Source of the DNA: Gemmata sp051859125 | GTDB taxonomy: Bacteria; Planctomycetota; Planctomycetia; Gemmatales; Gemmataceae | Direction: 5' to 3' | Assembly: GCF_051859125.1 (NCBI RefSeq) | Contig: NZ_JBHYGG010000247.1 | Span: forward strand, 1-64,000 | Length of the DNA: 64,000 nt | Position numbers and translations under genes: made by a program | In this document: piece after piece, positions 6,814 to 14,857 of the stretch | How positions within the stretch are numbered: position 1 is the first letter of the stretch | Layout: the number at the start of each line of letters is the position of its first letter | The notes under the pieces: model-generated | What the model saw: only the letters and a program-made list of their open reading frames with translations | The model's database searches: none | Told to the model about the DNA's origin: nothing

Positions 6814-7260
6814 ATGGGGCACGGCACCGAGGCGAGTTCAGGGGCCGCCGGCCCGGCCGGCGGCGGCCCGGTGTCCGTGCTCGTGGTGGACGACAACGAG
6901 GACACCCGCGTGACCCTCGGCATGGTCCTCGAGTTGGAGGGGTTCGCGGTGCGGCTGGCCCGCGACGCCCCGACCGCGCTCGAGGCGGTCGCCGCGGCCC
7001 GGCCCGACGCGGTGGTCCTCGACATCGGCATGCCTGGGATGGACGGGTGGGAGCTGGCCCGCCGGCTCCGCGAGCTGGCCCCGGGCGGCTCGCGGCTGCT
7101 GCTGGTCGCGCTGAGCGGGTACGGGAGGAGCGCGGACCGGGAGCGGTCGGAGGCGGCGGGGATCGACGTGCACTTCCACAAGCCGGTCGAGCCGGACCTC
7201 CTGGTGCAAGTCCTCGCCGCGGCCCGGAAGTTCGCCGCCCGGCGTCAGGAACCCGCGTGA
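6814..7260 (+). CDS. Single-domain response regulator receiver (CheY-like)
   Basis: A stand-alone receiver domain of 148 residues. Key residues are visible: acid pair D26/D27, phospho-acceptor D70 (VVLDIGMPGMDG), S101 and K123 (FHKPVEP). No output domain follows, so it would act by protein contact or as a phosphate shuttle. The N-terminal 17 residues are low-complexity; ATG at 6814 is preferred to the GTG at 6796. No kinase gene is adjacent. A typical host-type gene, unusual inside a phage. Confidence 0.85.
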   Translation: MGHGTEASSGAAGPAGGGPVSVLVVDDNEDTRVTLGMVLELEGFAVRLARDAPTALEAVAAARPDAVVLDIGMPGMDGWELARRLRELAPGGSRLLLVALSGYGRSADRERSEAAGIDVHFHKPVEPDLLVQVLAAARKFAARRQEPA

Positions 7261-7302
7261 CGACGCCTGGGGGCGGTCCGGAGTCTCGAGTACTCGACGC
7301 GG

Positions 7303-7382
7303 TGGGGGCCGCCGATGACGAGGATCCTGAAGGCCATGCCCGGAGTGTGACGGGCGGGGCCGGCGGGCGATGTCGGTTAAAA
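7303..7382. repeat. About 80-bp dispersed repeat, copy A
   Basis: It shares GCCATGCCCGGAGTGTG and GCGATGTCGGTT, plus most flanking bases, with 11110-11192 in the same orientation. It sits between the convergent receiver and acetyltransferase genes. Neither copy encodes a plausible protein; both are probably copies of a genome-wide intergenic repeat. Confidence 0.6.
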
Positions 7383-7494
7383 TCGAAGTGCCTCCCGCGA
7401 AGTGCTGCGGGATTCTGTGCGCCCCTCAAGTGTCGCGCAACGGGATTGGGTGGCGTGGTCTGTGACAGCCCCACGCCTTTTTCATCTCAGCGGC

Positions 7495-8538
7495 TCACCG
7501 CCACTTCGGGGCCACTTCCAGGTTCCGCACCATGATCCGATCTGTCTGCACGTCGGTCCCGAGGCGGAACTCGTGTGCGCCGACGTCCTCGAAGCCGAGC
7601 TTGCGGTAGAACGCGATCGCACGCGGGTTCCGTTCCCACACGCCCAGCCAGACCGTCGTTGCCCCCGATGCGGATGCTTCTTCAAGCACCGCCTGCATCA
7701 GGCGCTTGGCGATGCCCCGGCCGTGCCAGCCCCTGTCCACGTAAAACCGCCACAGCTCGGCCGTTTCGGTCGAGGTAACGCAGGGCGGTGCTTTGCCGCG
7801 CCGCAACTGCGCGAAGGCGGCGAGGCCGTCGCAGGTGGCGAGGAGCGTGACGATCTCGGGCGACGTGATCTCGGCGAGCTGCTGGGCAGTTCCGTACGAC
7901 GCGGCCAGATGCTCGGCGATGTCCTCCGGTCGGTTGTCCGCCTCGAACGTCTCGCGGAACGTGCGGGCGGCCAACCCCGCGAGCGGAGCAGCGTCATCCG
8001 GGACGGCGCGACGGATCGTGCAGGAAGGCTCTTCCACTTCGTGCCCTTCAAGCTTCTGGAGTGGAGTCGTGCGACCGGTCAGGCGGCGCTCGTAGGTCCG
8101 CATCTCCTCCACCACCCCTCCGGCCCGCTCCTTCGGCTGCCGCCCGACTTCCCTGTATCCCCGTGCGAGGTAGAACCGGCAGCCCCGCGGGTTGAACGCC
8201 GAACACGTCAGCCACGACCGCCCGTGCGCGGCCGCGATGTACCCCTCTGCATGCCGGAGAAGAAGGGTGCCCACGCCCCGCCCCTGGGCCGCCGGCTCCA
8301 CCCACAGCCCGTTGACCTCGTCGCGCATCGGCTGGACGACCCCGAGCAGAACGCCGTCTTCCTCGGCCACGGACATGTCGGGCCAGTACCGCGTGTACCA
8401 GGCGCGCTCGAAGTCCCGCGCCAGCCAGTCTGAGACGAATTGAGGAGGGGCGGCGGTGAAGCCGCTCAGCCATGACCGCCGGGCCATCTCGATGAGGCCG
8501 GGCAGGTCGCCTTCCGACGCGGGGCGGATCGTCACCAT
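7495..8538 (-). CDS. Double GNAT-domain N-acetyltransferase
   Basis: A 347-residue protein made of two GNAT folds, each expected to bind acetyl-CoA. Domain 1 (about 1-150) has the loop AAQGRGVGTLLLRHA; domain 2 (about 175-340) has GWHGRGIAKRLMQA and the terminal NPRAIAFYRKLGFEDVGAHEF. Both keep the R/Q-x-x-G-x-G/A signature. The ATG at 8538 is preferred to the GTG three codons upstream because GGAG lies eight bases before it. Substrate unknown; relatives acetylate amines, antibiotics or protein N-termini. Confidence 0.85.
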   Translation of the reverse strand: MVTIRPASEGDLPGLIEMARRSWLSGFTAAPPQFVSDWLARDFERAWYTRYWPDMSVAEEDGVLLGVVQPMRDEVNGLWVEPAAQGRGVGTLLLRHAEGYIAAAHGRSWLTCSAFNPRGCRFYLARGYREVGRQPKERAGGVVEEMRTYERRLTGRTTPLQKLEGHEVEEPSCTIRRAVPDDAAPLAGLAARTFRETFEADNRPEDIAEHLAASYGTAQQLAEITSPEIVTLLATCDGLAAFAQLRRGKAPPCVTSTETAELWRFYVDRGWHGRGIAKRLMQAVLEEASASGATTVWLGVWERNPRAIAFYRKLGFEDVGAHEFRLGTDVQTDRIMVRNLEVAPKWR

Positions 8539-8810
8539 CCGGGGCACTCCGGGCAGAACGGATTAGCGTGGCATCGGGTGCAAGTTTGCAGCGGCCAACC
8601 GGGCGACGAGCGGCATCGCCCTCCTCGGCGAACTCGGTACCACGTCCACCCGCACCACGCGACGAGCAGGACCAGCGGAACGGCCGCGAGAGGGATGCCG
8701 GCCCACGGGGGCAGCCAACGCGCCACCGGGAACGCGACGGCCGCCAGCACGCCAATGGCGGCGACGCCGCACCCGAGCTCGGCATCGTAGTGCGGGTATG
8801 GGAACCCCAC
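8532..8810 (-). CDS. Small membrane protein with C-terminal Cys pairs
   Basis: 92 residues from GTG; two hydrophobic segments (VAAIGVLAAVAFPVARW and IPLAAVPLVLLVAWCGW) then a basic tail and CTRCHANPFCPECPGW, two CxxC pairs that could bind zinc. It overlaps the acetyltransferase by 7 bp, suggesting an operon. Function unknown. Confidence 0.55.
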   Translation of the reverse strand: MGFPYPHYDAELGCGVAAIGVLAAVAFPVARWLPPWAGIPLAAVPLVLLVAWCGWTWYRVRRGGRCRSSPGWPLQTCTRCHANPFCPECPGW

Positions 8811-8837
8811 GACGCCCCTACGTTCGCTGAGCGGCGA

Positions 8838-9239
8838 TCAGTCCTCCAGCTCTTCCGACACGAGGTGGTATTCCGGCAACGCCTCCGCCACCGCCTCGAT
8901 AAGCGACCGACAGGCGGCCCGATTCTCCGGCGGCTCGTACTCGAAGTCGATGATGGTCGGGCGGGGGAACAGGAAGAAGCCGACCTGCAGCCCGTCCCCT
9001 CGGACCGTCACGTAGGCGACACGGCCCAGCATCGCGAGGTGGTTGGTGACGATGGTGTCGGCCCGGGACATGTACGTTGCCAACTGGCCGGCCTGCTCGC
9101 GGACCATCCGGTCGGCGCGTTCGTGGTCTATGACGGTCAGCGGGAACCGGTCCGCGACACGTTGCAGCAACTCCGCCGGCTCGACGAAGCCTTCCACGTC
9201 GGGGTCGGGGTGCCGGTACACGAGGCTATCGACCAGCAC
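8838..9239 (-). CDS. Hypothetical cytoplasmic protein
   Basis: A 133-residue soluble mixed alpha/beta protein from GTG (MLVDSLVYRHPDPDVEGFV). It has an Arg/Asp-rich helix (IDHERADRMVREQAGQL) and an acidic C-terminus ending SEELED. No family recognised. Same strand and spacing as the upstream membrane-protein gene. Confidence 0.5.
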   Translation of the reverse strand: MLVDSLVYRHPDPDVEGFVEPAELLQRVADRFPLTVIDHERADRMVREQAGQLATYMSRADTIVTNHLAMLGRVAYVTVRGDGLQVGFFLFPRPTIIDFEYEPPENRAACRSLIEAVAEALPEYHLVSEELED

Positions 9240-9327
9240 GCTCGCCTCCGTCGGCCGCCGACCTTGCCCCTAACACGTGTTGCGCGTCCCAGCGGTGCAT
9301 CTTCCCCGATCCGCGGGCGGGGTGCAA

Positions 9328-9741
9328 CTACGCCTTTCTGAGGGCGTCCGTTAACCGCAGTTCACAGCACGGGATGCCCATCAGGGCGAGCAGCAGGTCG
9401 AGCGGGAACCCGGCGTCCGCCATCAGCAGGAACGGCAGGATCGCGGCGAGGATCTTCATCACCAGGTCGAACACCTTGGCCCAGTCCACCGCGCCCCAGT
9501 CGATCTTGCCGGGCTCGCCCTTCAGCTCCAGGTGGGCGGCCGCGTGCCGCTCCATGCGGCCGAGGATGCGGTCCCGCCGGGCGCTCGGCTCCATGTCGAG
9601 CACGGCCAGCACACGGCGGCTGCGGATCGTATCGGGCCGCCCCTCGATCTGGTCCCGCAACGCCTCCTCGAACGTCACGGACGGGCCGGCCCTCTCCGCG
9701 GCCCTCCCCGCCGGTGCGGGCGACTGGGCCGCCCGGGGCAT
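9328..9741 (-). CDS. Hypothetical protein with a hydrophobic C-terminal helix
   Basis: 137 residues. The middle has a charged helix (RDRILGRMERHAAAHLELKG); KIDWGAVDWAKVFDLVMK then leads into a hydrophobic run (ILAAILPFLLMADAGFPLDL) that may insert into a membrane. No family recognised. Confidence 0.5.
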   Translation of the reverse strand: MPRAAQSPAPAGRAAERAGPSVTFEEALRDQIEGRPDTIRSRRVLAVLDMEPSARRDRILGRMERHAAAHLELKGEPGKIDWGAVDWAKVFDLVMKILAAILPFLLMADAGFPLDLLLALMGIPCCELRLTDALRKA

Positions 9742-9857
9742 GGGCAGCGGGACATCGCCCGCTCCAACACCCTCCGCTGGGACGGCGCCGTCCCCCGACC
9801 AGTTTACACAATCAGCTCGAGAGGAACCCGCGCTGTACTGTTAGCACCTTTGTTGAC

Positions 9858-10718
9858 TCACCGGTTCGGGACGCCAGGTCGCGGGCGGGCGCCCGACACG
9901 ACGACGTTGCCGGTCGCGTCCACCCAGTCCGGCCCGTGGCCGCCGTCGGCCGTGGTCGTCAGGCCGGCCAGGGCGCTGGGGTCCTCGGTGGCCGGGTCGC
10001 CGTCGTCGCCCGAGTTGTCGGTTACGAGCAGCGCCAGCGTGTCCTTGCCGTTGCCGCCCCTCACGTCGAGGTCCGCGGTGCCGGTGCTGGTCGCGTCGAA
10101 GGTCGCCCGGCCGGAGACCTTGTCGTTGCCGTTGCCGCCGCCGGCCGACAGCGCCAGGTCGCCCAACACGACGCCGCCGTAGGCGAAGTCCAGGTTGTCC
10201 TTGCCGTTGCCACCAGCCAACACCACCGACAGCGTCGCGCCGGCGCCGACGTCGGTGCCCGCGGCGTCGAAGTTGAGCGAGTCGTGCCCGTTCATGCCGC
10301 GCACCGTGATGCCGAGCCCCGCCCCGTCGGCCAGCGAGGAGGCCACCGGGTCGCCCGTGTCCGGGTCCGTCCCGTCTTGCATCAGGGCGCTGAACGTGTC
10401 GTGGCCGTTGGCCAGGCTCACGTCGTACACCCGCGCCCCGGCGAACGCGCCGTTGAAGGTGAGGCTCACGTCGTCGTTGCCCGAGCCGAGGGCCACCACG
10501 ACGTCCGTCACCGGGTCGCCGCTGAGGGGGACCGCTTCGCCATCGCACGTGATGGTGAGCGTGCTCCCCTCGTCCGCGATGCGGACCACGTTGGCACCGG
10601 AGTCTCCGGTGATCGTCACGACTCCGTTCACTTCCGTCCAGGTGCAGGCTGGCACGACCCGGTCGCTCAGGGACTCCAGGCGCAAGGCGCACTTGCGCAC
10701 CACCGCTCGCTGCTTCAT
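9858..10718 (-). CDS. Secreted planctomycete protein with RTX-like Gly/Asp repeats
   Basis: A 286-residue protein whose N-terminus (LRLESLSDRVVPA) is the short sorting motif found at the start of many large planctomycete extracellular proteins. Then come at least five imperfect repeats of the form GGNGKDNL, GGGNGNDKV, GGNGKDTL, GMNGHDSL and LGSGNDDV, resembling haemolysin-type calcium-binding nonapeptides. It would fold as a beta-roll outside the cell. Such proteins are usually chromosomal and much longer; the C-terminus GARPRPGVPNR lacks an export signal. Confidence 0.7.
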   Translation of the reverse strand: MKQRAVVRKCALRLESLSDRVVPACTWTEVNGVVTITGDSGANVVRIADEGSTLTITCDGEAVPLSGDPVTDVVVALGSGNDDVSLTFNGAFAGARVYDVSLANGHDTFSALMQDGTDPDTGDPVASSLADGAGLGITVRGMNGHDSLNFDAAGTDVGAGATLSVVLAGGNGKDNLDFAYGGVVLGDLALSAGGGNGNDKVSGRATFDATSTGTADLDVRGGNGKDTLALLVTDNSGDDGDPATEDPSALAGLTTTADGGHGPDWVDATGNVVVSGARPRPGVPNR

Positions 10719-11195
10719 GATCGCTCCTCATCCGGGCAGGAAATGTGCCGGTCCTCGCGACCGGACGCTCGGGCGACGCAGTGAGAGATGTGAGGGACTC
10801 ACCGCGAACGCTCCTTTCTAACGCCGCACCAGTGCGGGAGAAGGCGCGTTCCGGAGCATCGCGGCGTTTGCGGTGCGAAACTGGCCGTGTTCTCTTCTGA
10901 TGAAAAGGAACTCGGCCCGGAGCTGAATCACGGGCTGAATTCCGATACGGGCTGAAGAAGACGTTTGAGGTACTGGAACTATGCACCTCCGGTGCCGGGG
11001 TGATAGCACCCCGGCACCGCACAACGGTGCGTCACCAAGGGGATCGAGATACCAAACGTCCAAGCACAGGCACCGGTTGCCGCGAGGCGATTGCATAGTG
11101 CGTGCTCCCTGGGGCCACCGATGATGAGGGCGCGGAACGCCATGCCCGGAGTGTGGCGGGCCGCTGGGCCGGTGAGCGATGTCGGTTGAAAGGAC
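10719..11195. other. Non-coding gap with a palindrome and a repeat copy
   Basis: No believable coding frame. It contains a perfect hairpin at 10990-11019 (arms CGGTGCCGGGGTG and CACCCCGGCACCG, 4-nt loop, no T-run) and repeat copy B at 11110-11192. It separates the host-like block from the phage late operon. Confidence 0.55.
11110..11192. repeat. About 80-bp dispersed repeat, copy B
   Basis: Same orientation as copy A at 7303-7382, with blocks such as GCCATGCCCGGAGTGTG and GCGATGTCGGTT shared and scattered differences elsewhere. It lies directly against the terminator of the phage late operon. Confidence 0.6.
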
Positions 11196-11221
11196 GCGGC
11201 CCCGGGAACCCCCGGGGCCGC
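11196..11221 (-). terminator. Terminator of the phage late operon
   Basis: GCGGCCCCGGG and CCCGGGGCCGC pair over 11 bp around a 4-nt loop, and GTCCTTTC follows on the minus strand. It is 24 bp after the last late gene. Confidence 0.7.
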
Positions 11222-11245
11222 CTCGCCGAGCCGCTCAACACCTTG

Positions 11246-11923
11246 TCACAGCACGCGGACAACGCTCCCCCAGTCGTACCACGCGGTGACCAGTCCCGTA
11301 CCGTCCGGCAGCTCCTGGATCTCGATCGCCGTCGGCTCGCCGAAGAGCGCGAGGAGCGACAGGATCAGCTTGATGATCTGCTCGCGGTGCTCCCACAGCC
11401 AACTCAGGAACGCCTCGAGCCGGCCGCCCTCGCCGAACGGCGCACCGACCTCGGCGGCCGCACCGACGATCAGGTCGTCGGACACCCCGGCGACCGCGGC
11501 CTCGGCCTGCTCGCGGGTAAGCTTCCGGACCTTGCCGTCCGGCCCCGGGATGCCGTCCCGCACGGCCCGCTCGACGGCCCCGTTCCGCGCGAACCGCAGC
11601 GCGATCCGCTTCCGCAACTCGCCGCGGGGTAGGAGCCCCTCGACCAGGCCGACGTCCGCGACCGGGGTCGCGCCCTGGACGGTACCGACCGCGGCCGGGG
11701 CCGGCACGTTGACCACGACGGGCGGCGCGTCCTGCTTCGTCGCGCGGGTGTACAGGAAGAACGCGAGCAGGGCGAGGATGCCGATCGCCTTCGCCCACTC
11801 GGGGAGTTTCGTGAACTGCTCCTTGAGCCACGCCCCCCTTGCCGCGGGAGCGGGCGGGGCCGGGGCGGCCGGGAGGTCGGTCACGGTCTTGTTGCCGGCG
11901 GTGTTGATCGTCTTCGGTTCCAC
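11246..11923 (-). CDS. Membrane-anchored phage protein
   Basis: 225 residues. A Pro/Ala-rich N-terminus precedes one strong transmembrane segment (WAKAIGILALLAFFLYTRA, about 42-60); a soluble domain follows with a second amphipathic stretch (LSWLWEHREQIIKLILSLLALFG) near the C-terminus. Last gene of the late operon. Could be a spanin- or adhesin-like envelope protein; no family recognised. Confidence 0.6.
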   Translation of the reverse strand: MEPKTINTAGNKTVTDLPAAPAPPAPAARGAWLKEQFTKLPEWAKAIGILALLAFFLYTRATKQDAPPVVVNVPAPAAVGTVQGATPVADVGLVEGLLPRGELRKRIALRFARNGAVERAVRDGIPGPDGKVRKLTREQAEAAVAGVSDDLIVGAAAEVGAPFGEGGRLEAFLSWLWEHREQIIKLILSLLALFGEPTAIEIQELPDGTGLVTAWYDWGSVVRVL

Positions 11924-11933
11924 GGTCGGTTCC

Positions 11934-12428
11934 TCACTTGAAGGGCCAGCCCGGTGCGGGGTGGCCGAGTTGTTTCCGGCACGACTCCAGAGCCCATCCG
12001 CTGTACTGCACCGCGGGCCACTGGCTCCAGAACGTGTCCGGCGTGTTCTCGGGGAGCAGGTGGGCGTGGCTGTGGCACCCGGCCGCGGTCGCCAGCCGGT
12101 GCACCCGGCGGCGGAGGCACTCGTCCAGGTGGAACCCGGCGGCCTTCCCCGGCGACATCGGCCACGGGTCGCACAGCACCCCCGCGGCCTCGAGGTCGAG
12201 GCGGAACGCGCGGTACGGGGCGAGCAGCCGGGCGGCCCGGTGCCGGACCTCGGGGTCGGCGGACCGCTCCGCGTCCAGCAGCGCGGCCCACGCCAGCGGG
12301 CCGAGCGCCCGGAGCCGCTGCTCGGCGCACTCGCGCCGGCCGTAGGAGTCGCTCCCGAGGCGAGCGACGTCGGGACCGATCAGTAGCGCGACGAGGAGCG
12401 TGTACACGGCGAGGGTCCCCGCTAGCAA
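11934..12428 (-). CDS. Phage protein with N-terminal hydrophobic segment and HEAT-like stretch
   Basis: About 164 residues from a TTG that overlaps the upstream stop, or from a GTG seven codons later. The start is hydrophobic (LAVYTLLVALLIG), then ALGPLAWAALLDAERSADPEVRHRAARLL resembles the HEAT-like helical repeats common in planctomycete proteins. The C-terminus has His and Trp clusters (HSHAHLLPENTPDTFWSQW). Codons upstream of 12428 belong to a shadow frame. Function unknown. Confidence 0.5.
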   Translation of the reverse strand: MLAGTLAVYTLLVALLIGPDVARLGSDSYGRRECAEQRLRALGPLAWAALLDAERSADPEVRHRAARLLAPYRAFRLDLEAAGVLCDPWPMSPGKAAGFHLDECLRRRVHRLATAAGCHSHAHLLPENTPDTFWSQWPAVQYSGWALESCRKQLGHPAPGWPFK

Positions 12429-12745
12429 CTCTTGAACACCCCGGCCGTCAGGAACCCGTGCCAGCCGCAACAGCCGACGCAGTTGATCGAGGGGCTCAGG
12501 GTCAGCGTCTCGGGCTCGACCAACTCGCCGCTCACGATCTGCCAGCTCGGCCCGTTCGCGTGCTTCTGCTTGTCGGCCCCGATGCTGCCCATGCGGCCGC
12601 ACCCGGGGCACGCGAACAGGAGGTGGTCCCGGTACGTCCCCTCGGTGTCGATGAAGACCGCCCCGGGTGCGGCGTGCTCGCCCTCGGGCCAGGCCTCGCC
12701 GGTGCGGGTCGCGGGCACGGTCCGCTTCGGGTCGATGGTCGTCAT
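12422..12745 (-). CDS. DUF6527-like small zinc-binding phage protein
   Basis: A 107-residue protein with FACPGCGRMGSIG in the middle and LSPSINCVGCCGWHGFLTAG near the end, the two Cys pairs and GWHGFLTxG signature I associate with DUF6527. It probably binds one zinc ion. Members occur in many phage genomes near tail or lysis genes; no biochemical role is known to me. Confidence 0.68.
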   Translation of the reverse strand: MTTIDPKRTVPATRTGEAWPEGEHAAPGAVFIDTEGTYRDHLLFACPGCGRMGSIGADKQKHANGPSWQIVSGELVEPETLTLSPSINCVGCCGWHGFLTAGVFKSC

Positions 12746-12844
12746 GGCGGGTCTCGCGTTTGGCCCCGGGCATCCGGCTGGCGAGCGACTCTCCCCGCGC
12801 TCTCCCTCCGCGGGTGACGTCGGAGGTGCGCCGGGCCGGGGTGT

Positions 12845-13531
12845 TCAGCGGTAGATCGGCGTCCGGACGAGTCGGCACGTCCCGTTGCCGTTGCAAACCT
12901 TGGTCAGCGTGTACCCGACGATCACGGGCGTCGGCGGAACGGCGGGGGCCGCCGCGACCGGAGAGGCCACCGGGCACTTCGCGGGGCAATCACCCGCCGT
13001 GCAGGCGCAGCCGTCGCCGCACCCGCCCTTGCGGATCTGCAGGTCCAGCGGGGCCGGCGGCATCTGCTTGGCGGCCGGCCCCTCGATCTTCTTGGCCGCG
13101 TTCTCAACGGCCCTCTTGACCGCCTCGTGCGGCGCGTCCTTGGGCAGCCGCTTCTCGATTATCATCCGGTCGCCGGCCGGGTACCCGACCACGACGGCCG
13201 GCCCGGTCACGTCGCCGAACGTCGGCGCCGGCACGAAGCAGGTCACGGCCCCCTCGACCTTCGGCCCGTCGCACGTGACGTAGACGACGAGCGGCGCGTT
13301 GTCGAGCAGGCTCTCCTTGCGGCCCAGGGCGTAGCCCTTCGGTACGACCGGCCGCGGGGCCGGGGCGACCGCGGCGACGCCGGGGGCGTCAGCGGCGGCA
13401 GCGGTCGGGGCCATCGCCTTCGCGGCGGCGACCGCGGCCCGCGCCCGGCGGCCCCGGTCGCCGTGGTCATCGGCGGACAGCACGGGGGCGAGCAGCACGA
13501 GCGCGGCGAGGGTCAGAACGCGAGTCCGCAT
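12845..13531 (-). CDS. Secreted Cys-rich phage protein
   Basis: 228 residues starting at ATG 13531 (the longer frame upstream is a shadow of the protease gene). It has a clear signal peptide (MRTRVLTLAALVLLAPVLSA), a Pro/Ala-rich linker, a central domain with LVVYVTCDGPKVEGAVTCFV, and a Cys-rich knot GGCGDGCACTAGDCPAKC. It overlaps the 3' end of the protease gene by 19 bp, so the two are coupled. An exported protein in a late operon points to lysis or cell-surface modification. Confidence 0.6.
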   Translation of the reverse strand: MRTRVLTLAALVLLAPVLSADDHGDRGRRARAAVAAAKAMAPTAAAADAPGVAAVAPAPRPVVPKGYALGRKESLLDNAPLVVYVTCDGPKVEGAVTCFVPAPTFGDVTGPAVVVGYPAGDRMIIEKRLPKDAPHEAVKRAVENAAKKIEGPAAKQMPPAPLDLQIRKGGCGDGCACTAGDCPAKCPVASPVAAAPAVPPTPVIVGYTLTKVCNGNGTCRLVRTPIYR

Positions 13532-14742
13532 GGGGTCTCCTTCACAGGGGCGATCAGGGTGAACCGGGCGAACGGGTCGGTGCGGCGCGGGGCCGCGATG
13601 AACAGGTCCCACAGGTTGCGCCGGGCGGGGAACCCGGTGACGCCGGAGTACGCCCGGCTGCCGCCCTGGCGGAGCGCCCGGTCCAGGCTCTCGGCGGTCG
13701 CCCAGAACCCGGCGGTGGACGGGTTGCCCCAGCCGACGGGGCCGGTGTGGTACGGCTGGCCGGTCCGCCGGCCGCGGTCGTCGGGCAGGTTGCTCCACGA
13801 GTTCTCGACGTGCCCGAACTCGCGGCCGTCCGGGGCGGCGTAGTACCCGTCGATGCACATGCAGTGGTTCCACGCCCCGATCCCCGCCCCGAGGTCCTGG
13901 GCGACCCCGTTCGCGTCCCGCGTGCGGCCGTACTTCCACAGGGCGCACCCCGCGACCGCGTACCCGCTCGCGAGGGCCTGCTTGCACTGGTTCCAGTTGA
14001 GGACTCGGACCGAGTCCTTGACCGGGTACTTCTTGGCCACCTCGACCAGCTCGGCCGGCACCCCGGACACGTTCCACGAGCGGGCGCGGGCCGGGTCGTA
14101 CTCGGTCAGGTCCCACTTGCCGTACTTGCCCTTGGGGACCATCCCGCCGACCTTGGTGACCCAGGCGGCCGCGCCGACGTCGGTGGCCCCGTCAGACCGG
14201 CTCACCGAGCCCCCGAGGGACCGGAACCCCTGGACCTTCGCGCCGGCGTAGGCGACTTCCTCGCTGAAGAACGTGAACTCGCTCGGGTCGCCGCCGCGGG
14301 CCAGGATCTCGGTGGCCTCGGTCCGCTCGACGGCGGTGTCCGTGCCGAACCCGACGCACGCCCCGGTCGGGTTCTGGTCCTTCAGGGGGGTCGGTCGGCC
14401 GGTGAGCTTCTCGACCGCCTTCCAGAGGAACACCTCCTTCGGCAGGTCGCCCATGACGATCTGGCCGGCCGGGGTGTCCGCGAACGACTTGAACCGCGCG
14501 GCCGCGAGCTCGAGCTCGTTGGCCTCGGCGTCCGGGGTCCAGCCGGTCGTGACGGCCGGGTCGGCGGGCGGGGCCACCAGCGCGGCGACCTCGACCACCC
14601 GTGTCTCGATCACTTTCTGCGGGGTGATCCCGAACACGACGCCGACGAGCACACCCGCGGCCGTGGCCGCGAGGTACTTGAGGCCGGCGGACGCCGAGCC
14701 GGTGACGAGCGAGCGGAGCCGGGACGGCTTCGGGTCAGCCAC
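13513..14742 (-). CDS. Papain-like (C1A) cysteine protease with membrane anchor
   Basis: 409 residues. One hydrophobic segment (LKYLAATAAGVLVGVVFGI, about 21-39) anchors it; the rest is a papain fold. The catalytic set is complete and correctly spaced: Q123 six residues before C129 (KDQNPTGACVGF), H293 (GAWNHCMCIDGY) and N314 (VENSWSN). No propeptide is obvious, although residues 60-115 may serve. C1A proteases are rare in tailed phages; placement among secreted and membrane genes suggests cleavage of envelope or fibre proteins at lysis or entry. Confidence 0.85.
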   Translation of the reverse strand: MADPKPSRLRSLVTGSASAGLKYLAATAAGVLVGVVFGITPQKVIETRVVEVAALVAPPADPAVTTGWTPDAEANELELAAARFKSFADTPAGQIVMGDLPKEVFLWKAVEKLTGRPTPLKDQNPTGACVGFGTDTAVERTEATEILARGGDPSEFTFFSEEVAYAGAKVQGFRSLGGSVSRSDGATDVGAAAWVTKVGGMVPKGKYGKWDLTEYDPARARSWNVSGVPAELVEVAKKYPVKDSVRVLNWNQCKQALASGYAVAGCALWKYGRTRDANGVAQDLGAGIGAWNHCMCIDGYYAAPDGREFGHVENSWSNLPDDRGRRTGQPYHTGPVGWGNPSTAGFWATAESLDRALRQGGSRAYSGVTGFPARRNLWDLFIAAPRRTDPFARFTLIAPVKETPCGLAF

Positions 14743-14857
14743 AGAAGCACCTCAGGTACACGGCGTGGAGGGCGGAGCCGATCAGGGCGCCCAGTGCGAT
14801 GTCGAAGAACCGGGCGATCCGCTCCAAGGCGGCCGCGGTCCGGGCCTCGGGGTCCAT
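14735..14857 (-). CDS. 40-residue membrane peptide
   Basis: MDPEARTAAALERIARFF followed by the hydrophobic run DIALGALIGSALHAVYL and a Cys-containing end. It overlaps the upstream gene by one ATGA and the protease gene by 8 bp, so it is translated with both. The size and single membrane segment allow a pinholin-like role. Confidence 0.55.
   Translation of the reverse strand: MDPEARTAAALERIARFFDIALGALIGSALHAVYLRCFCG

Noticed and set aside
11934..12989. One 351-codon gene spanning this interval
   Set aside because: Only the C-terminal half is protein-like; the upstream half is a shadow of the DUF6527-like gene, so a start near 12428 was chosen.
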